From positions 1 through 43,945 of the forward strand of contig JAEYPP010000020.1 in NCBI GenBank assembly GCA_023410575.1: a DNA stretch of 43,945 nucleotides. The letters are read 5' to 3'. The notes beneath the pieces are model-generated. The model was given only the letters and a program-made list of their open reading frames with translations, had not been told where the DNA came from and made no database searches. This DNA is from Bacillota bacterium. GTDB lineage: Bacteria; Bacillota; Clostridia; Lachnospirales; Lachnospiraceae. This document shows, piece by piece, positions 23,539 to 32,411 of the stretch. The position numbers and the translations under genes are program-made. Within the stretch, counting starts at the first letter, position 1. Every line of letters begins with the position of its first letter.

Positions 23539-24687
23539 TTATAATCTTCTTTTAAAATCCTCATAACCAAACTCTTTTACTAAAACTAACTCTTCTTCTT
23601 TTGTTAGTGCATAAATCGATGGAAGATTAATTCCATTAAATGTGTTATTTTTTACCATGCTATAAATCGCCATATCACAAAAAATTAGTTTTTCACCTTT
23701 TTCCAATGGATGATCAAAAGAGTAATCACCAATGATGTCTCCCGATAAACAAGTCGGTCCACCAAGACGATATGTATATTTCTTCTCTGATGGTAAAAAA
23801 GCCCCAATAATCTCAGGACGATATGGCATCTCTAACACATCCGGCATATGACAAGCGGCGGAGGTATCTAGGATGGCACACTGTTTTTGTTCACCACTAA
23901 AATCAAGCACTTTGGATACAAGAAATCCTGTATTAAGTGCGACTGCTTCTCCAGGCTCGAGATATATTTGTAGCTCATATTTGTCTTTCATACGATGAAT
24001 ACATGTAATCAATTTTGAAACATCATAGTCACTTTTTGTAATATGATGTCCGCCTCCAAAGTTGAGCCATTTCATATCATAAAGATACGAGCCAAACTTC
24101 TCTTCAACTACATCAAGTGTTCGTTCTAAAACATCAGAGTTTTGCTCACACATTGTATGAAAATGTAACCCATCAATATATTTCATATCTTCCTTAGTAA
24201 GCTCAGCTACCTTTGTTCCAAAACGCGAGTTTGCAGCACAAGGATTATAGATTTCTACCTCAACTTCAGAATACTCTGGGTTAATTCGCAAACCTATACT
24301 AACTTTCTTCTCTGAGGTTTGATTATACTCCTTAATCTGTTCATAATACTGATGTACCTGTTCCATTGTATTAAAAACGATATGATCACAGAGTGATAGA
24401 ATCTTTGGAAAGTCCTCTTCACGATAGGCTGGATTAAAAATATGTATTTCTCCCCCCATCTCTTCATAACCTAATCTAGCTTCATAATAAGAACTAGCTG
24501 TTGAACCTGCGAGATATTTGCCAATCAGTGGATAAAAATAGTACATAGAAAAAGCCTTTTGAGCAAGTAGAATTTTTGCCCCCGTCTGGTCCATAATACT
24601 CTTTAAAAGCTCTAAGTTTCGAATTAATAATGTCTCATCAACAACATAAGATGGTGTTGGTAAGTCTGCTATATGAATTTTATTCAT
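23539..24687 (-). CDS. nspC: carboxynorspermidine/carboxyspermidine decarboxylase
   Basis: A PLP enzyme of the alanine-racemase fold that decarboxylates carboxyspermidine (or carboxynorspermidine) to the polyamine. The 382-residue protein has the PLP-lysine segment ILLAQKAFSMYYFYP near 41, LHFHTMCEQ near 176, LNFGGGHHITKSDYD near 210, YLEPGEAVA near 242, ILDTSAACHMPD near 270 and GPTCLSGDIIGDY near 314. The start at the ATG at 24687 has AGGTGA six bases before it and leaves nine bases after the upstream stop codon. Last gene of the polyamine operon; its stop codon touches a MITE-like repeat. Confidence 0.95.
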   Translation of the reverse strand: MNKIHIADLPTPSYVVDETLLIRNLELLKSIMDQTGAKILLAQKAFSMYYFYPLIGKYLAGSTASSYYEARLGYEEMGGEIHIFNPAYREEDFPKILSLCDHIVFNTMEQVHQYYEQIKEYNQTSEKKVSIGLRINPEYSEVEVEIYNPCAANSRFGTKVAELTKEDMKYIDGLHFHTMCEQNSDVLERTLDVVEEKFGSYLYDMKWLNFGGGHHITKSDYDVSKLITCIHRMKDKYELQIYLEPGEAVALNTGFLVSKVLDFSGEQKQCAILDTSAACHMPDVLEMPYRPEIIGAFLPSEKKYTYRLGGPTCLSGDIIGDYSFDHPLEKGEKLIFCDMAIYSMVKNNTFNGINLPSIYALTKEEELVLVKEFGYEDFKRRL

Positions 24688-24696
24688 TGCTATCAC

Positions 24697-25896
24697 CTAA
24701 TCAACTAATACTGGTTGAAATGATTCTTTCCAAGGAAGACCCCATTGGTTTAATGCTTCCATAAATGGATCTGGATCGAACTCCTCTACATTATATACTC
24801 CAGGTTTGTTCCATTTTCCGGTCATCACCATCATTGCACCAATCATAGCAGGAACACCTGTTGTATAAGAGATTGCTTGAGAACCAACTTCTCTATAGCA
24901 CTCTTGATGGTCACAAACATTATAGAGATAATAATGTACTTCCTTGCCATCTTTGATACCCTTACAGATACAGCCAATATTCGTTTTACCAACGGTTCTT
25001 GGGCCTAAGGAAGCTGGATCAGGTAAAACTGCTTTTAAGAATTGTAATGGAATAATCTCCTTACCTTCATACATAATTGGTTTAATCGATGTCATACCTA
25101 CATTCTCTAAACATTTTAGATGGGTTAAATAACTTTGTCCAAAGGTCATAAAGAAGCGTATTCTTTGAATTCCTTTTATGTTCAAACCTAAGGATTCTAG
25201 TTCCTCATGATGCAACAGATACATGTCTTTTACACCAACTTCAGGAAAATCATATACCCTTTTAATCTCCATTGGCTCTGTCTCAATCCATTGACCTTTC
25301 TCCCAATAACTTCCCTTTGCTGACACTTCACGAATGTTAATTTCAGGATTAAAGTTTGTAGCAAATGGGTAACCATGATCGCCACCATTACAATCTAGGA
25401 TATCAATCTCATGAATTTCATCAAAATAATGTTTTAAGGCATAAGCTGAAAACACGCCAGTTACGCCTGGATCAAATCCACTTCCCAAAATTGCAGTAAT
25501 ACCTGCTTTTTCAAAACGCTCCCGATAGGCCCATTGCCAAGAATATTCAAATTTCGCAGTATCCTCTGGTTCATAATTGGCTGTATCAAGATAATTCGTT
25601 TTTGTAGCCAGACAAGCATCCATAATTGTAAGATCCTGATAAGGTAATGCAACATTAATTACAATCTCAGGTTGATAGTCATTGATTAATGCTATTAACT
25701 CTTCGACATGGTCTGCATTTACTTGTGCCGTTGTAATTTTAGTCTTTCCACCTTGAAGCTTTTCCTTCAATGCATCACATTTTGATTTCGTTCTACTTGC
25801 AATACAAATCTCATCAAAAACTTTATAGTTTTGACAACATTTATGGACAACAACACTTGCCACTCCACCTGCTCCAATAATTAAAGCTCTTCCCAT
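24697..25896 (-). CDS. carboxynorspermidine/carboxyspermidine dehydrogenase (saccharopine dehydrogenase family)
   Basis: The 399-residue protein starts with the NAD(P)-binding GRALIIGAGGVASVVVHKC fold of the Lys9-like saccharopine dehydrogenase family, followed by DTANYEPEDT and GSGFDPGVTGVFSAYAL. In this context it is the reductase that condenses putrescine (or diaminopropane) with aspartate semialdehyde using NADPH, giving the carboxy-polyamine used by NspC. This is established for Vibrio and Campylobacter homologues; assignment here rests on the adjacent nspC. A lysine-pathway role is less likely, since no lysine genes are near. GAGGAAA precedes the ATG, and the gene follows speB by 44 bases. 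Confidence 0.9.
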   Translation of the reverse strand: MGRALIIGAGGVASVVVHKCCQNYKVFDEICIASRTKSKCDALKEKLQGGKTKITTAQVNADHVEELIALINDYQPEIVINVALPYQDLTIMDACLATKTNYLDTANYEPEDTAKFEYSWQWAYRERFEKAGITAILGSGFDPGVTGVFSAYALKHYFDEIHEIDILDCNGGDHGYPFATNFNPEINIREVSAKGSYWEKGQWIETEPMEIKRVYDFPEVGVKDMYLLHHEELESLGLNIKGIQRIRFFMTFGQSYLTHLKCLENVGMTSIKPIMYEGKEIIPLQFLKAVLPDPASLGPRTVGKTNIGCICKGIKDGKEVHYYLYNVCDHQECYREVGSQAISYTTGVPAMIGAMMVMTGKWNKPGVYNVEEFDPDPFMEALNQWGLPWKESFQPVLVD

Positions 25897-25940
25897 TCTT
25901 TTTTCCTCAACTTTCTTCTTTTATGTGACGCGTACTGATG

Positions 25941-26792
25941 CTACGCTAATAATAACAGTAGTTCACGCAGTAATTTACAAGCTACTGCCGTCGATGCTCC
26001 ACTCGCATCATAAGTAGGTGATAATTCATTCATATCTGCTGCTATAATTGGTAGGCTACTAACCTCTTTGATTGCATTTAATAGCTCCATGAACGTTACT
26101 CCTCCTGCCTCTGGCGTACCCGTCCCCGGGAATACACTAGGATCTAAGACATCCAAATCAATCGTAAGGTAAACTGGAACTTGCTTTTCCTTAAGTTCTA
26201 CCACTACTTTGGATAACGTCTCAAAATTAAAACGACACGTAGTTACATGGTCTTTTCCCCAAGCAAATTCCTCACGATCTCCACTTCGAATCCCAAATTG
26301 ATAAATTCGATGATCCCCTACTAACTCGTGACAGCGCCTCATGACTGTCGCATGTGACAATTTGACAGATAAATAGTCATCTCTTAAATCTGCGTGCGCA
26401 TCAAAATGAATGATGTGTACATCGGGATATTTCTTTACAACACTTCTTATTGCACCAAGTGTAACAAGATGCTCTCCTCCAATCATAATTGGAAGCTTAC
26501 CATCTTCTAATAACTGACTCTCCATTGCTTCAATCATCTCTAACGGTCTTCTTGGGTCACCAAACGGAAGCTCTAGATCACCACCATCAAAGATAGGATA
26601 ATCAAGCAAATCCCTTTCTTGATATGGACTAAAAGTCTCGATTCCATAACTTTCATTGCGAATCGCAGCACTTGCAAAACGAGTCCCTGGTCGATAAGAA
26701 CAAGTCCCATCATAAGGTGCACCAAAAATCACCATTTTGCTATCCTCGTAATCACTATCACATCCGATAAATGTATGAATATTCTTATGCAT
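25941..26792 (-). CDS. speB: agmatinase
   Basis: Hydrolyses agmatine to putrescine and urea with two Mn2+ ions. The 283-residue protein has the ureohydrolase motifs: MIGGEHLVTLGAI near 101, IIHFDAHADLRDDY near 125 and LTIDLDVLDPSVFPGTGTPEAGG near 208, which supply all expected His and Asp metal ligands. Length is normal. The ATG overlaps the end of speE by eight bases, indicating translational coupling. With speA upstream the arginine-agmatine-putrescine route is complete in this operon. Confidence 0.95.
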   Translation of the reverse strand: MHKNIHTFIGCDSDYEDSKMVIFGAPYDGTCSYRPGTRFASAAIRNESYGIETFSPYQERDLLDYPIFDGGDLELPFGDPRRPLEMIEAMESQLLEDGKLPIMIGGEHLVTLGAIRSVVKKYPDVHIIHFDAHADLRDDYLSVKLSHATVMRRCHELVGDHRIYQFGIRSGDREEFAWGKDHVTTCRFNFETLSKVVVELKEKQVPVYLTIDLDVLDPSVFPGTGTPEAGGVTFMELLNAIKEVSSLPIIAADMNELSPTYDASGASTAVACKLLRELLLLLA

Positions 26793-27636
26793 TCGTTCCT
26801 AATAACTCCTTTACATAGTTTGGCAGATAAAAACATCCCTTGTGTAAATCTGTATTATAATAGCGGACCTTTAAACCTAACTTGTTCCACTTATCTTCTT
26901 TTAAATCCTTAATTGGGTCATACTGTTTACTCGCAAAGCCAAATAGCCAGTGACCAGATGGATAGGATGGAATATGGCATTGATAGACCGTACTTAACGG
27001 AAATACTGTCGTTATATGTCGATGTGCCTTTTGTACATTATTGCTATGTTCATTATAAAAAGGACTTTCGTGTTGATTAATTAAAATACCATCTTCACGA
27101 AGTGCTTTATAGCAATTGCCATAAAACTCTCTTGTAAATAACCCTTCTGCTGGTCCAAAAGGGTCTGCACAATCAACAATAATAAGATCGTACTCTTCCT
27201 TTTTCCCACGTACGAAACGCAACTCTTCTTCAAAATTAATATGTACCCGTTCGTCCTCTAGTTTATATGCGGTAAAGGGCATGTATTCCTTACATAACCT
27301 TACAATATCACGATCTACCTGTACCATATCAATGGACTCTATCGTATCATATTTACAAAGTTCTCGAATCGTTCCACCATCACCTGCACCCATAACTAAT
27401 ACGTTTCTTACATTTGGATGAACCGCCATTGGTACATGCGTAATCATCTCATGATAGATAAATTCATCCTTTTCTGTAATCATCAATTCCCCATCTAGTA
27501 CAAGTACTCTTCCATACTCATAAGTTTCTAGGATATCGATCTGTTGAAATTCACTCTCAAAACTAGTTAATTGCTTTTTACTTTTCATTGAAAACCGAAC
27601 ATCCTTTGTATGCTGATCCGTATACCAAAGTTCCAT
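26785..27636 (-). CDS. speE: spermidine synthase (polyamine aminopropyltransferase)
   Basis: Transfers an aminopropyl group from decarboxylated S-adenosylmethionine to putrescine. The 283-residue protein starts with MELWYTDQHTKDVRFSMKSK and has the expected DGELMITEKDEFIYHEMITH near 48, VLVMGAGDGGTIREL near 80 (usually GGGDGG; here GAGDGG) and IIVDCADPFGPAEGLFTREFYG near 153. AGGAGG precedes the ATG. No speD (AdoMet decarboxylase) lies in the window, so the aminopropyl donor must come from elsewhere, or the enzyme uses another donor or product. It overlaps speB. Confidence 0.93.
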   Translation of the reverse strand: MELWYTDQHTKDVRFSMKSKKQLTSFESEFQQIDILETYEYGRVLVLDGELMITEKDEFIYHEMITHVPMAVHPNVRNVLVMGAGDGGTIRELCKYDTIESIDMVQVDRDIVRLCKEYMPFTAYKLEDERVHINFEEELRFVRGKKEEYDLIIVDCADPFGPAEGLFTREFYGNCYKALREDGILINQHESPFYNEHSNNVQKAHRHITTVFPLSTVYQCHIPSYPSGHWLFGFASKQYDPIKDLKEDKWNKLGLKVRYYNTDLHKGCFYLPNYVKELLGTNA

Positions 27637-27762
27637 GATACCTCCTGTTAATCAAGTGTTTTTGCTAGTAAGATACTCTAGCCAAGCGCTATCACTTAAA
27701 TAATGGCTTCTTAACACTTTACCTATATCTATTTTTCATCGTAAGGATAAATCTCCTCACAA

Positions 27763-29217
27763 TTACGCTTCCTCAACAATATTAATATTTTCAAGTGTCA
27801 TATCTTGTGTACCAGTCATAAAACAACCTTTTTCTTTTGCATATGCGATATGATTAAGAATATCCTGAGTGATACATTCACCAGGTGCTAGCAAAGGAAT
27901 TCCTGGTGGATAGCACATAACAAACTCACCACATATCGCTCCCTTACTATCCTTAATCGGAACCTGTCGTTTTTTACTGTAAAAAGCCTTCTGCGGTCCC
28001 ATTACAATCTGAGGATTAATATACTCATGGTCAAAAAGTCCCGCCTTATCTTTCTCATGCAAACGCTTAATCTCAGAAAGTGCTGATATTAAACGCTCAA
28101 TTTCCAGATTACGATCCCCACTCGAAATAATAGCTAATATATTACCAATGTCACCAAATTCAATCTGAATACCATAGTCATCTCGTAATAGGTCATAAAC
28201 CTCAATCCCAGCCAATCCAATATTTCTTGTATGAATCGACAATTTTGTTTGATCGAAAGCATAAACGGTATCCCCATTCACTAATTCCTCGCCAAAGGCA
28301 TAATAACCACCTAATTTATTGATTTCATCTCTTGCATAATTCGCAAAATCAATTGTCTTATCAAACATACTCTTACCATTTAAACACAAATTCTTCCTTG
28401 CGATATCAAGGGAAGATAATAAAAGATAAGAACCTGAGGTCGTCTGAGTTAGATTGATTACCTGTCTAACATAGTCAGCATTGACCGTATTTTTTGTAAG
28501 AAGTACTGAACTTTGTGTTAATGAACCACCTGTTTTATGCATACTTACTGCTGCCATATCAGCTCCTGCCTCCATTGCTGAAATTGGAAGCTCATTATGA
28601 AAATAAAAATGCGTACCATGTGCTTCATCCACAAGTACTAACATATTATGCTCATGAGCAATACGTACAATCTCTCTCAGATTGGAACAAATACCATAAT
28701 ACGTAGGGTTATTTACAAGTACTGCTTTTGCATCCGGATTATCCAGAATTGCTTTTTTTACATCAGCAACTGACATACCTAATGGGATACCAAGTTCTTT
28801 ATTCACTCCAGGATTAATATACACAGGGATTGCACCACATACAACTAAGGCGTTAATCGCACTACGATGAACATTTCTTGGCATAATTACCTTATCTAGG
28901 GTTTTACAGACTGACATAATCATTGCTTGTACAGCTGCAGTTGTCCCATTTACAATAAAAAAGGCTTCATCTGCACCAAATGCTTGCGCGGTCAATTCTT
29001 GTGCCTGTTTTATAACAGATACCGGATGGCATAAATTATCCAAAGGTTTCATTGAATTCATATCCAGACTAAGTGTTGTTTCTCCAAGAAAGTGTTTTAA
29101 CTCTTTATTACCGCGTCCGCCCTTATGACCCGGAACATCAAAATGAGCAAGACGATTTAATCTTTGCTCCTCTAAAGCTTTATGTATTGGTGTTTCCTGT
29201 TGCGACAAAACCTCCAT
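27763..29217 (-). CDS. speA: arginine decarboxylase (Orn/Lys/Arg decarboxylase, fold type I)
   Basis: Converts arginine to agmatine and CO2. The 484-residue protein has HFDVPGHKGGRGN at the start, FFIVNGTTAAVQAMIM near 83, LVDEAHGTHFYFH near 192 and the PLP lysine in VSMHKTGGSLTQSS near 224. The short length matches the Bacillus SpeA-type enzymes, which lack the N-terminal wing domain of the inducible E. coli decarboxylases. Lysine or ornithine are possible substrates by family alone, but the agmatinase in the same operon argues for arginine. The ATG at 29217 has AAGGA seven bases upstream; the frame is open 27 codons further up. First gene of the polyamine operon. Confidence 0.93.
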   Translation of the reverse strand: MEVLSQQETPIHKALEEQRLNRLAHFDVPGHKGGRGNKELKHFLGETTLSLDMNSMKPLDNLCHPVSVIKQAQELTAQAFGADEAFFIVNGTTAAVQAMIMSVCKTLDKVIMPRNVHRSAINALVVCGAIPVYINPGVNKELGIPLGMSVADVKKAILDNPDAKAVLVNNPTYYGICSNLREIVRIAHEHNMLVLVDEAHGTHFYFHNELPISAMEAGADMAAVSMHKTGGSLTQSSVLLTKNTVNADYVRQVINLTQTTSGSYLLLSSLDIARKNLCLNGKSMFDKTIDFANYARDEINKLGGYYAFGEELVNGDTVYAFDQTKLSIHTRNIGLAGIEVYDLLRDDYGIQIEFGDIGNILAIISSGDRNLEIERLISALSEIKRLHEKDKAGLFDHEYINPQIVMGPQKAFYSKKRQVPIKDSKGAICGEFVMCYPPGIPLLAPGECITQDILNHIAYAKEKGCFMTGTQDMTLENINIVEEA

Positions 29218-29269
29218 CAGAATATCCTTCCTTTCAATACGAATAATGGTAAATATTTCATGCCGAATC

Positions 29270-29298
29270 AGTATACATGATAAAAAAGCAAAATGCAA
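29270..29298 (-). promoter_or_regulatory. promoter of the polyamine operon
   Basis: On the minus strand TTGCAT (29293-29298), a 17-base spacer and TATACT (29270-29275), about 50 bases before the speA ATG. Confidence 0.6.
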
Positions 29299-29317
29299 GA
29301 GTAATATTAAACAACTA

Positions 29318-29406
29318 GTTTAGTATTTGTGTTACTTTTATATAATTTTTTTAAGTTTTTAAAAAAGTAATCGTAATTCTAAGCCTTCTGTTTACAAATA
29401 CTAAAC
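29318..29406. repeat. nested inverted repeat upstream of the speA promoter
   Basis: A perfect 13-base pair GTTTAGTATTTGT (29318-29330) / ACAAATACTAAAC (29394-29406) encloses a second pair TTACTTTT (29332-29339) / AAAAGTAA (29363-29370). The outer arms are spaced 63 bases apart. Confidence 0.6.
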
Positions 29407-29465
29407 AAAACCTGTAGATATTTACTCGTTTTTCCAACTTTCCTAAATAAAAAAATGCATTCTAC

Positions 29466-29513
29466 AAAAAAAGAGAAAAAAGATAATTTTTTTTATCTTT
29501 TCTCTCTTTTTTC
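29466..29513 (-). terminator. terminator of the alpha-galactosidase gene
   Basis: Purine-rich and pyrimidine-rich arms (GAAAAAAGAGAGAAAAGATAA paired with TTATCTTTTTTCTCTTTTTT on the minus strand, a few mismatches) around an A7 loop. The right arm itself supplies the T-run. Confidence 0.7.
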
Positions 29514-29541
29514 TATAGATCAAATATGTATTTATATTTTA

Positions 29542-31731
29542 TTATTGCCGAATAAGATGAATCAATTTCCCTTGATAATCTCCCCATAGACCAACGATAT
29601 TAATTCCAGCATGCATATAGGCAGCACCTGAATAGACTTCACCAGTCTCTTCCCATTCGTAGTAAGAATTAGGATCCAAACCTTTGAGATAGATTCTTCT
29701 GCTATGAAATCCTGGTCGAGCCAGCACCTGAATATAAGTTACCAGCGCCTCAGATTGATCTTTTGCTACTACCATAGTGCAGTCATATGTCTGCTCCTCC
29801 ATAACGGATGCAATGCGATAGTAATCGCCTGTTCTTATTAAATCATTATACTTATGATACATAGCAATCTGTTCTGGTATCTTATCTTGATCCTCTTTTG
29901 AAATCTTTGTAACATCCAGTTCATAGCCAAAGGTTCCACTTAACGCTACATAGCCCCTTGTCTCAAATGGAGTGTTTCTGCCTAATGCATGATTTGGACA
30001 ATCGCTAACATGGGCCCCCATTGTAGATAAAGGATAGATGAGTGAAGTTCCACGCTGAATTTTTAGGCGTTCAATTGCATCCGTATCATCAGAACACCAA
30101 ATCTGAGGGCTATAGTAAAGCATTCCTGGATCAAAACGAGCTCCACCACTCGAACAATTTTCTAATAAAAGATAAGGAAACTCTGTCGTAAGTCGTTCCT
30201 GCAATTCATATACACCTAATACATAGCGATGAGATAGTTCCCCTTGAGAAAACTCATCTAAACCATAACTTCCAAGGTCGGTAAGCGCTCGGTTCATATC
30301 CCATTTGACATAGGTGATATTAGCACTTTTTAAAATGCCTCGTATCATCTCATAGATATAGTCGCGGACTTCTTGTCTAGACAAATCAAGAACAAATTGA
30401 TTTCTACTTAAACATGCCTTCCTGCCTGGAATTTGTATTGCCCAATCAGGATGTTTTCGATATAAATCAGAATCAAGTGAAACCATCTCTGGCTCCATCC
30501 AGATACCAAACTTCATACCAAGCTTGTTGACCTCATCCACAAGATAGAAAAGTCCTCCTGGTAGCTTTTCCTCATTAACGACCCAATCACCTAAGGAACT
30601 ATTGTCATCATTACGTTTACCAAACCAACCATCATCCATAACCAACATCTCAATACCTAATTTTGCTGCATTCTTTGCAATATCAAGCAATTTTTCTGTT
30701 GTAAAATTAAAGTAAGTTGCTTCCCAGTTATTAATAAGAATTGGACGTTTTCTATCCTTGTATTCTCCACGGATTAGATGGTTTCGATACAAATCATGAA
30801 AGGTTCGGCTCATTTGCCCAATTCCCTTATTTGAATAGACCATAACTACTTCGGGTGCGGTAAAGCTCTCCCCTGCTCCCAAGTTCCATTCAAAATTAAT
30901 TGGGTTAATCCCCATCGCAACACGTATGGAGTCAGACTGACTCTTTTCAGCATATGCCGTGAAATTGCCTGAGTATACAAAGTTAATTCCGTATGCCTCT
31001 CCATAATCTTCTGTCGTTGATTTATTGACAATCGCTAAAAATGGATGTTCTTGCTGACTTGTTACTCCACGAATCGAGGAAACTCCCTGTATTCCATGAC
31101 CTATACTTCTTCTTTCCAACATTCGTTCTCGAGCCCAGCCACCATGTAAAGTGATCATCTCATAGTTTTTATCCTCCAAATCAAAAGAGGCAGATAAAAC
31201 TTTCGATAACTTGATTGGCTGCTCGGATTCATTAACAATACGAACACTTCGTGTAATTGCATCTACCTGATGAAAGGTAGTATAAATTAGTATAACTGTA
31301 AGATTTAAACTCGTATCCTTACATTTTAGCTCTAATGTCTCACACTCCGTATCTGAGCCAAAAGTTGCGGGAAGTCCTGCTAGTTTAGGCTTTCCTTTAT
31401 AGATATTATGACTTATGTAGGTAAGACTGCAGGCATTATAACCACCTTCTGTCTTCACTTCTAATGCACTACTGCGAAAATCCCCAATCCCATGGGTAGG
31501 ATATTCCATTGGTAACGAATCTAAAAAAGATAAACGCTCTCGGTTATTCTTGGATGGAATAAATGGATATTCACTCAATCTCATCCAATCTCCAAACGTA
31601 GTATCTGGCAGCTTAGCTCCATAGTACATATGCCCAACAAAATTATCCTCATCCACAATGCTAATTATATAGCTCGTATTAATAGTATCTAACTTAAATA
31701 CCTTGCTTTTTTCATAATATACAACACTAAT
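29542..31731 (-). CDS. alpha-galactosidase, GH36 family
   Basis: Releases alpha-1,6-linked galactose from raffinose-type sugars or galactomannan side chains. The protein has the N-terminal beta-sandwich (YYEKSKVFKLDTINTSYII, HMYYGAKLPD) and the GH36 barrel with MLVMDDGWFGKRNDD, YVKWDMNRALTD (nucleophile Asp), LLENCSSGGARFDPGMLYYSPQIWCSDDTDAIERL (acid/base Asp) and a C-terminal beta domain. There is no signal peptide, so substrate is taken up first. The start is unclear: no ATG lies where the family normally begins, but an ATT codon does (31731), eight bases after GGAGG. Alternatives are GTG 31740, TTG 31746 and TTG 31779. The CBS-domain gene is 64 bases upstream. Confidence 0.93.
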   Translation of the reverse strand: MSVVYYEKSKVFKLDTINTSYIISIVDEDNFVGHMYYGAKLPDTTFGDWMRLSEYPFIPSKNNRERLSFLDSLPMEYPTHGIGDFRSSALEVKTEGGYNACSLTYISHNIYKGKPKLAGLPATFGSDTECETLELKCKDTSLNLTVILIYTTFHQVDAITRSVRIVNESEQPIKLSKVLSASFDLEDKNYEMITLHGGWARERMLERRSIGHGIQGVSSIRGVTSQQEHPFLAIVNKSTTEDYGEAYGINFVYSGNFTAYAEKSQSDSIRVAMGINPINFEWNLGAGESFTAPEVVMVYSNKGIGQMSRTFHDLYRNHLIRGEYKDRKRPILINNWEATYFNFTTEKLLDIAKNAAKLGIEMLVMDDGWFGKRNDDNSSLGDWVVNEEKLPGGLFYLVDEVNKLGMKFGIWMEPEMVSLDSDLYRKHPDWAIQIPGRKACLSRNQFVLDLSRQEVRDYIYEMIRGILKSANITYVKWDMNRALTDLGSYGLDEFSQGELSHRYVLGVYELQERLTTEFPYLLLENCSSGGARFDPGMLYYSPQIWCSDDTDAIERLKIQRGTSLIYPLSTMGAHVSDCPNHALGRNTPFETRGYVALSGTFGYELDVTKISKEDQDKIPEQIAMYHKYNDLIRTGDYYRIASVMEEQTYDCTMVVAKDQSEALVTYIQVLARPGFHSRRIYLKGLDPNSYYEWEETGEVYSGAAYMHAGINIVGLWGDYQGKLIHLIRQ

Positions 31732-31795
31732 AGTATTCACCTCCAACCTACATACGATATAACATCTGACATCTGACAACTTGAGCCCTTTATTA

Positions 31796-32209
31796 TCACT
31801 CTTTATCTAAATCAATTACATTCTTTGCACAATATTGTACGATTGCCTTTCTTGTAATAATTCCAATGAAACGTTCTCTATCATCCACAACGGGAACAAA
31901 ATTCTGATTCATAATTAATTTAACAAGGCTTTCGATATTCATTTCTGCATTCACTGGACGATGCATCGTTCTACGATTAATCTCCCCAATATTGCCTGCT
32001 TCTTCTACATAATTAACTTCTTTATGTTCAAGCAAATACCATAAAAGATCTCCCTCTGTAACAGTACCAATATATCGTCCTTCACGATCAATCATAGGGA
32101 TTGCTGTATACCCGTAATGCTTAATTTTTTCAATTGCCTGTCGAATTGTAAAATCATTATAAATATATGCCACTTCACTCTTAGGAGTTAAAAAGAATAA
32201 AATATTCAT
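31796..32209 (-). CDS. CBS-domain protein
   Basis: The 137-residue protein consists of two CBS motifs making one Bateman module: residues about 1-60 (TIRQAIEKIKHYGYTAIPMIDREGRYIGTVTEGDLLWYLL) and 75-130 (NIESLVKLIMNQNFVPVVDDRERFIGIITRKAIVQYC). CBS pairs usually bind adenine nucleotides and act as energy sensors. No enzymatic domain is attached. The ATG at 32209 has AAAGGGG upstream; the longer frame to 32257 is unlikely because it would contain that site. Its function next to the alpha-galactosidase is unknown. Confidence 0.92.
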   Translation of the reverse strand: MNILFFLTPKSEVAYIYNDFTIRQAIEKIKHYGYTAIPMIDREGRYIGTVTEGDLLWYLLEHKEVNYVEEAGNIGEINRRTMHRPVNAEMNIESLVKLIMNQNFVPVVDDRERFIGIITRKAIVQYCAKNVIDLDKE

Positions 32210-32237
32210 AGTATTATCCCCTTTCTTTAGCCAACTT

Positions 32238-32266
32238 ATTATATCATCAAACCACATGATTTACAA
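32238..32266 (-). promoter_or_regulatory. promoter of the CBS-domain gene
   Basis: On the minus strand TTGTAA (32261-32266), a 17-base spacer and TATAAT (32238-32243), about 30 bases before the start codon. Confidence 0.7.
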
Positions 32267-32335
32267 CTATACAAGGTTATTCAATCGCGTTAACAGACAA
32301 TTTGTAACAAGAATGAAAAAAATTCCAACAAAGTA

Positions 32336-32364
32336 TTGACTTTTTTTTAAAATTCGTTTATTAT
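32336..32364 (+). promoter_or_regulatory. promoter of the DUF1307-like lipoprotein gene
   Basis: TTGACT (32336-32341), a 17-base spacer and TATTAT (32359-32364), about 48 bases before the ATG. Confidence 0.7.
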
Positions 32365-32411
32365 CTAAAATATTGTAATATATTACATAATATAACTTTT
32401 AGGAGGATTTT

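Larger units (their letters stand above)
29218..29541. other. 324-base gap upstream of speA
   Basis: No gene. It holds the speA promoter (29270-29298), a nested inverted repeat (29318-29406) and the alpha-galactosidase terminator (29466-29513). Confidence 0.75.

Noticed and set aside
24697..25896. Lysine-pathway saccharopine dehydrogenase
   Set aside because: The fold fits, but the gene lies nine bases from nspC in a polyamine operon and no lysine gene is near, so the carboxyspermidine role is far more likely.
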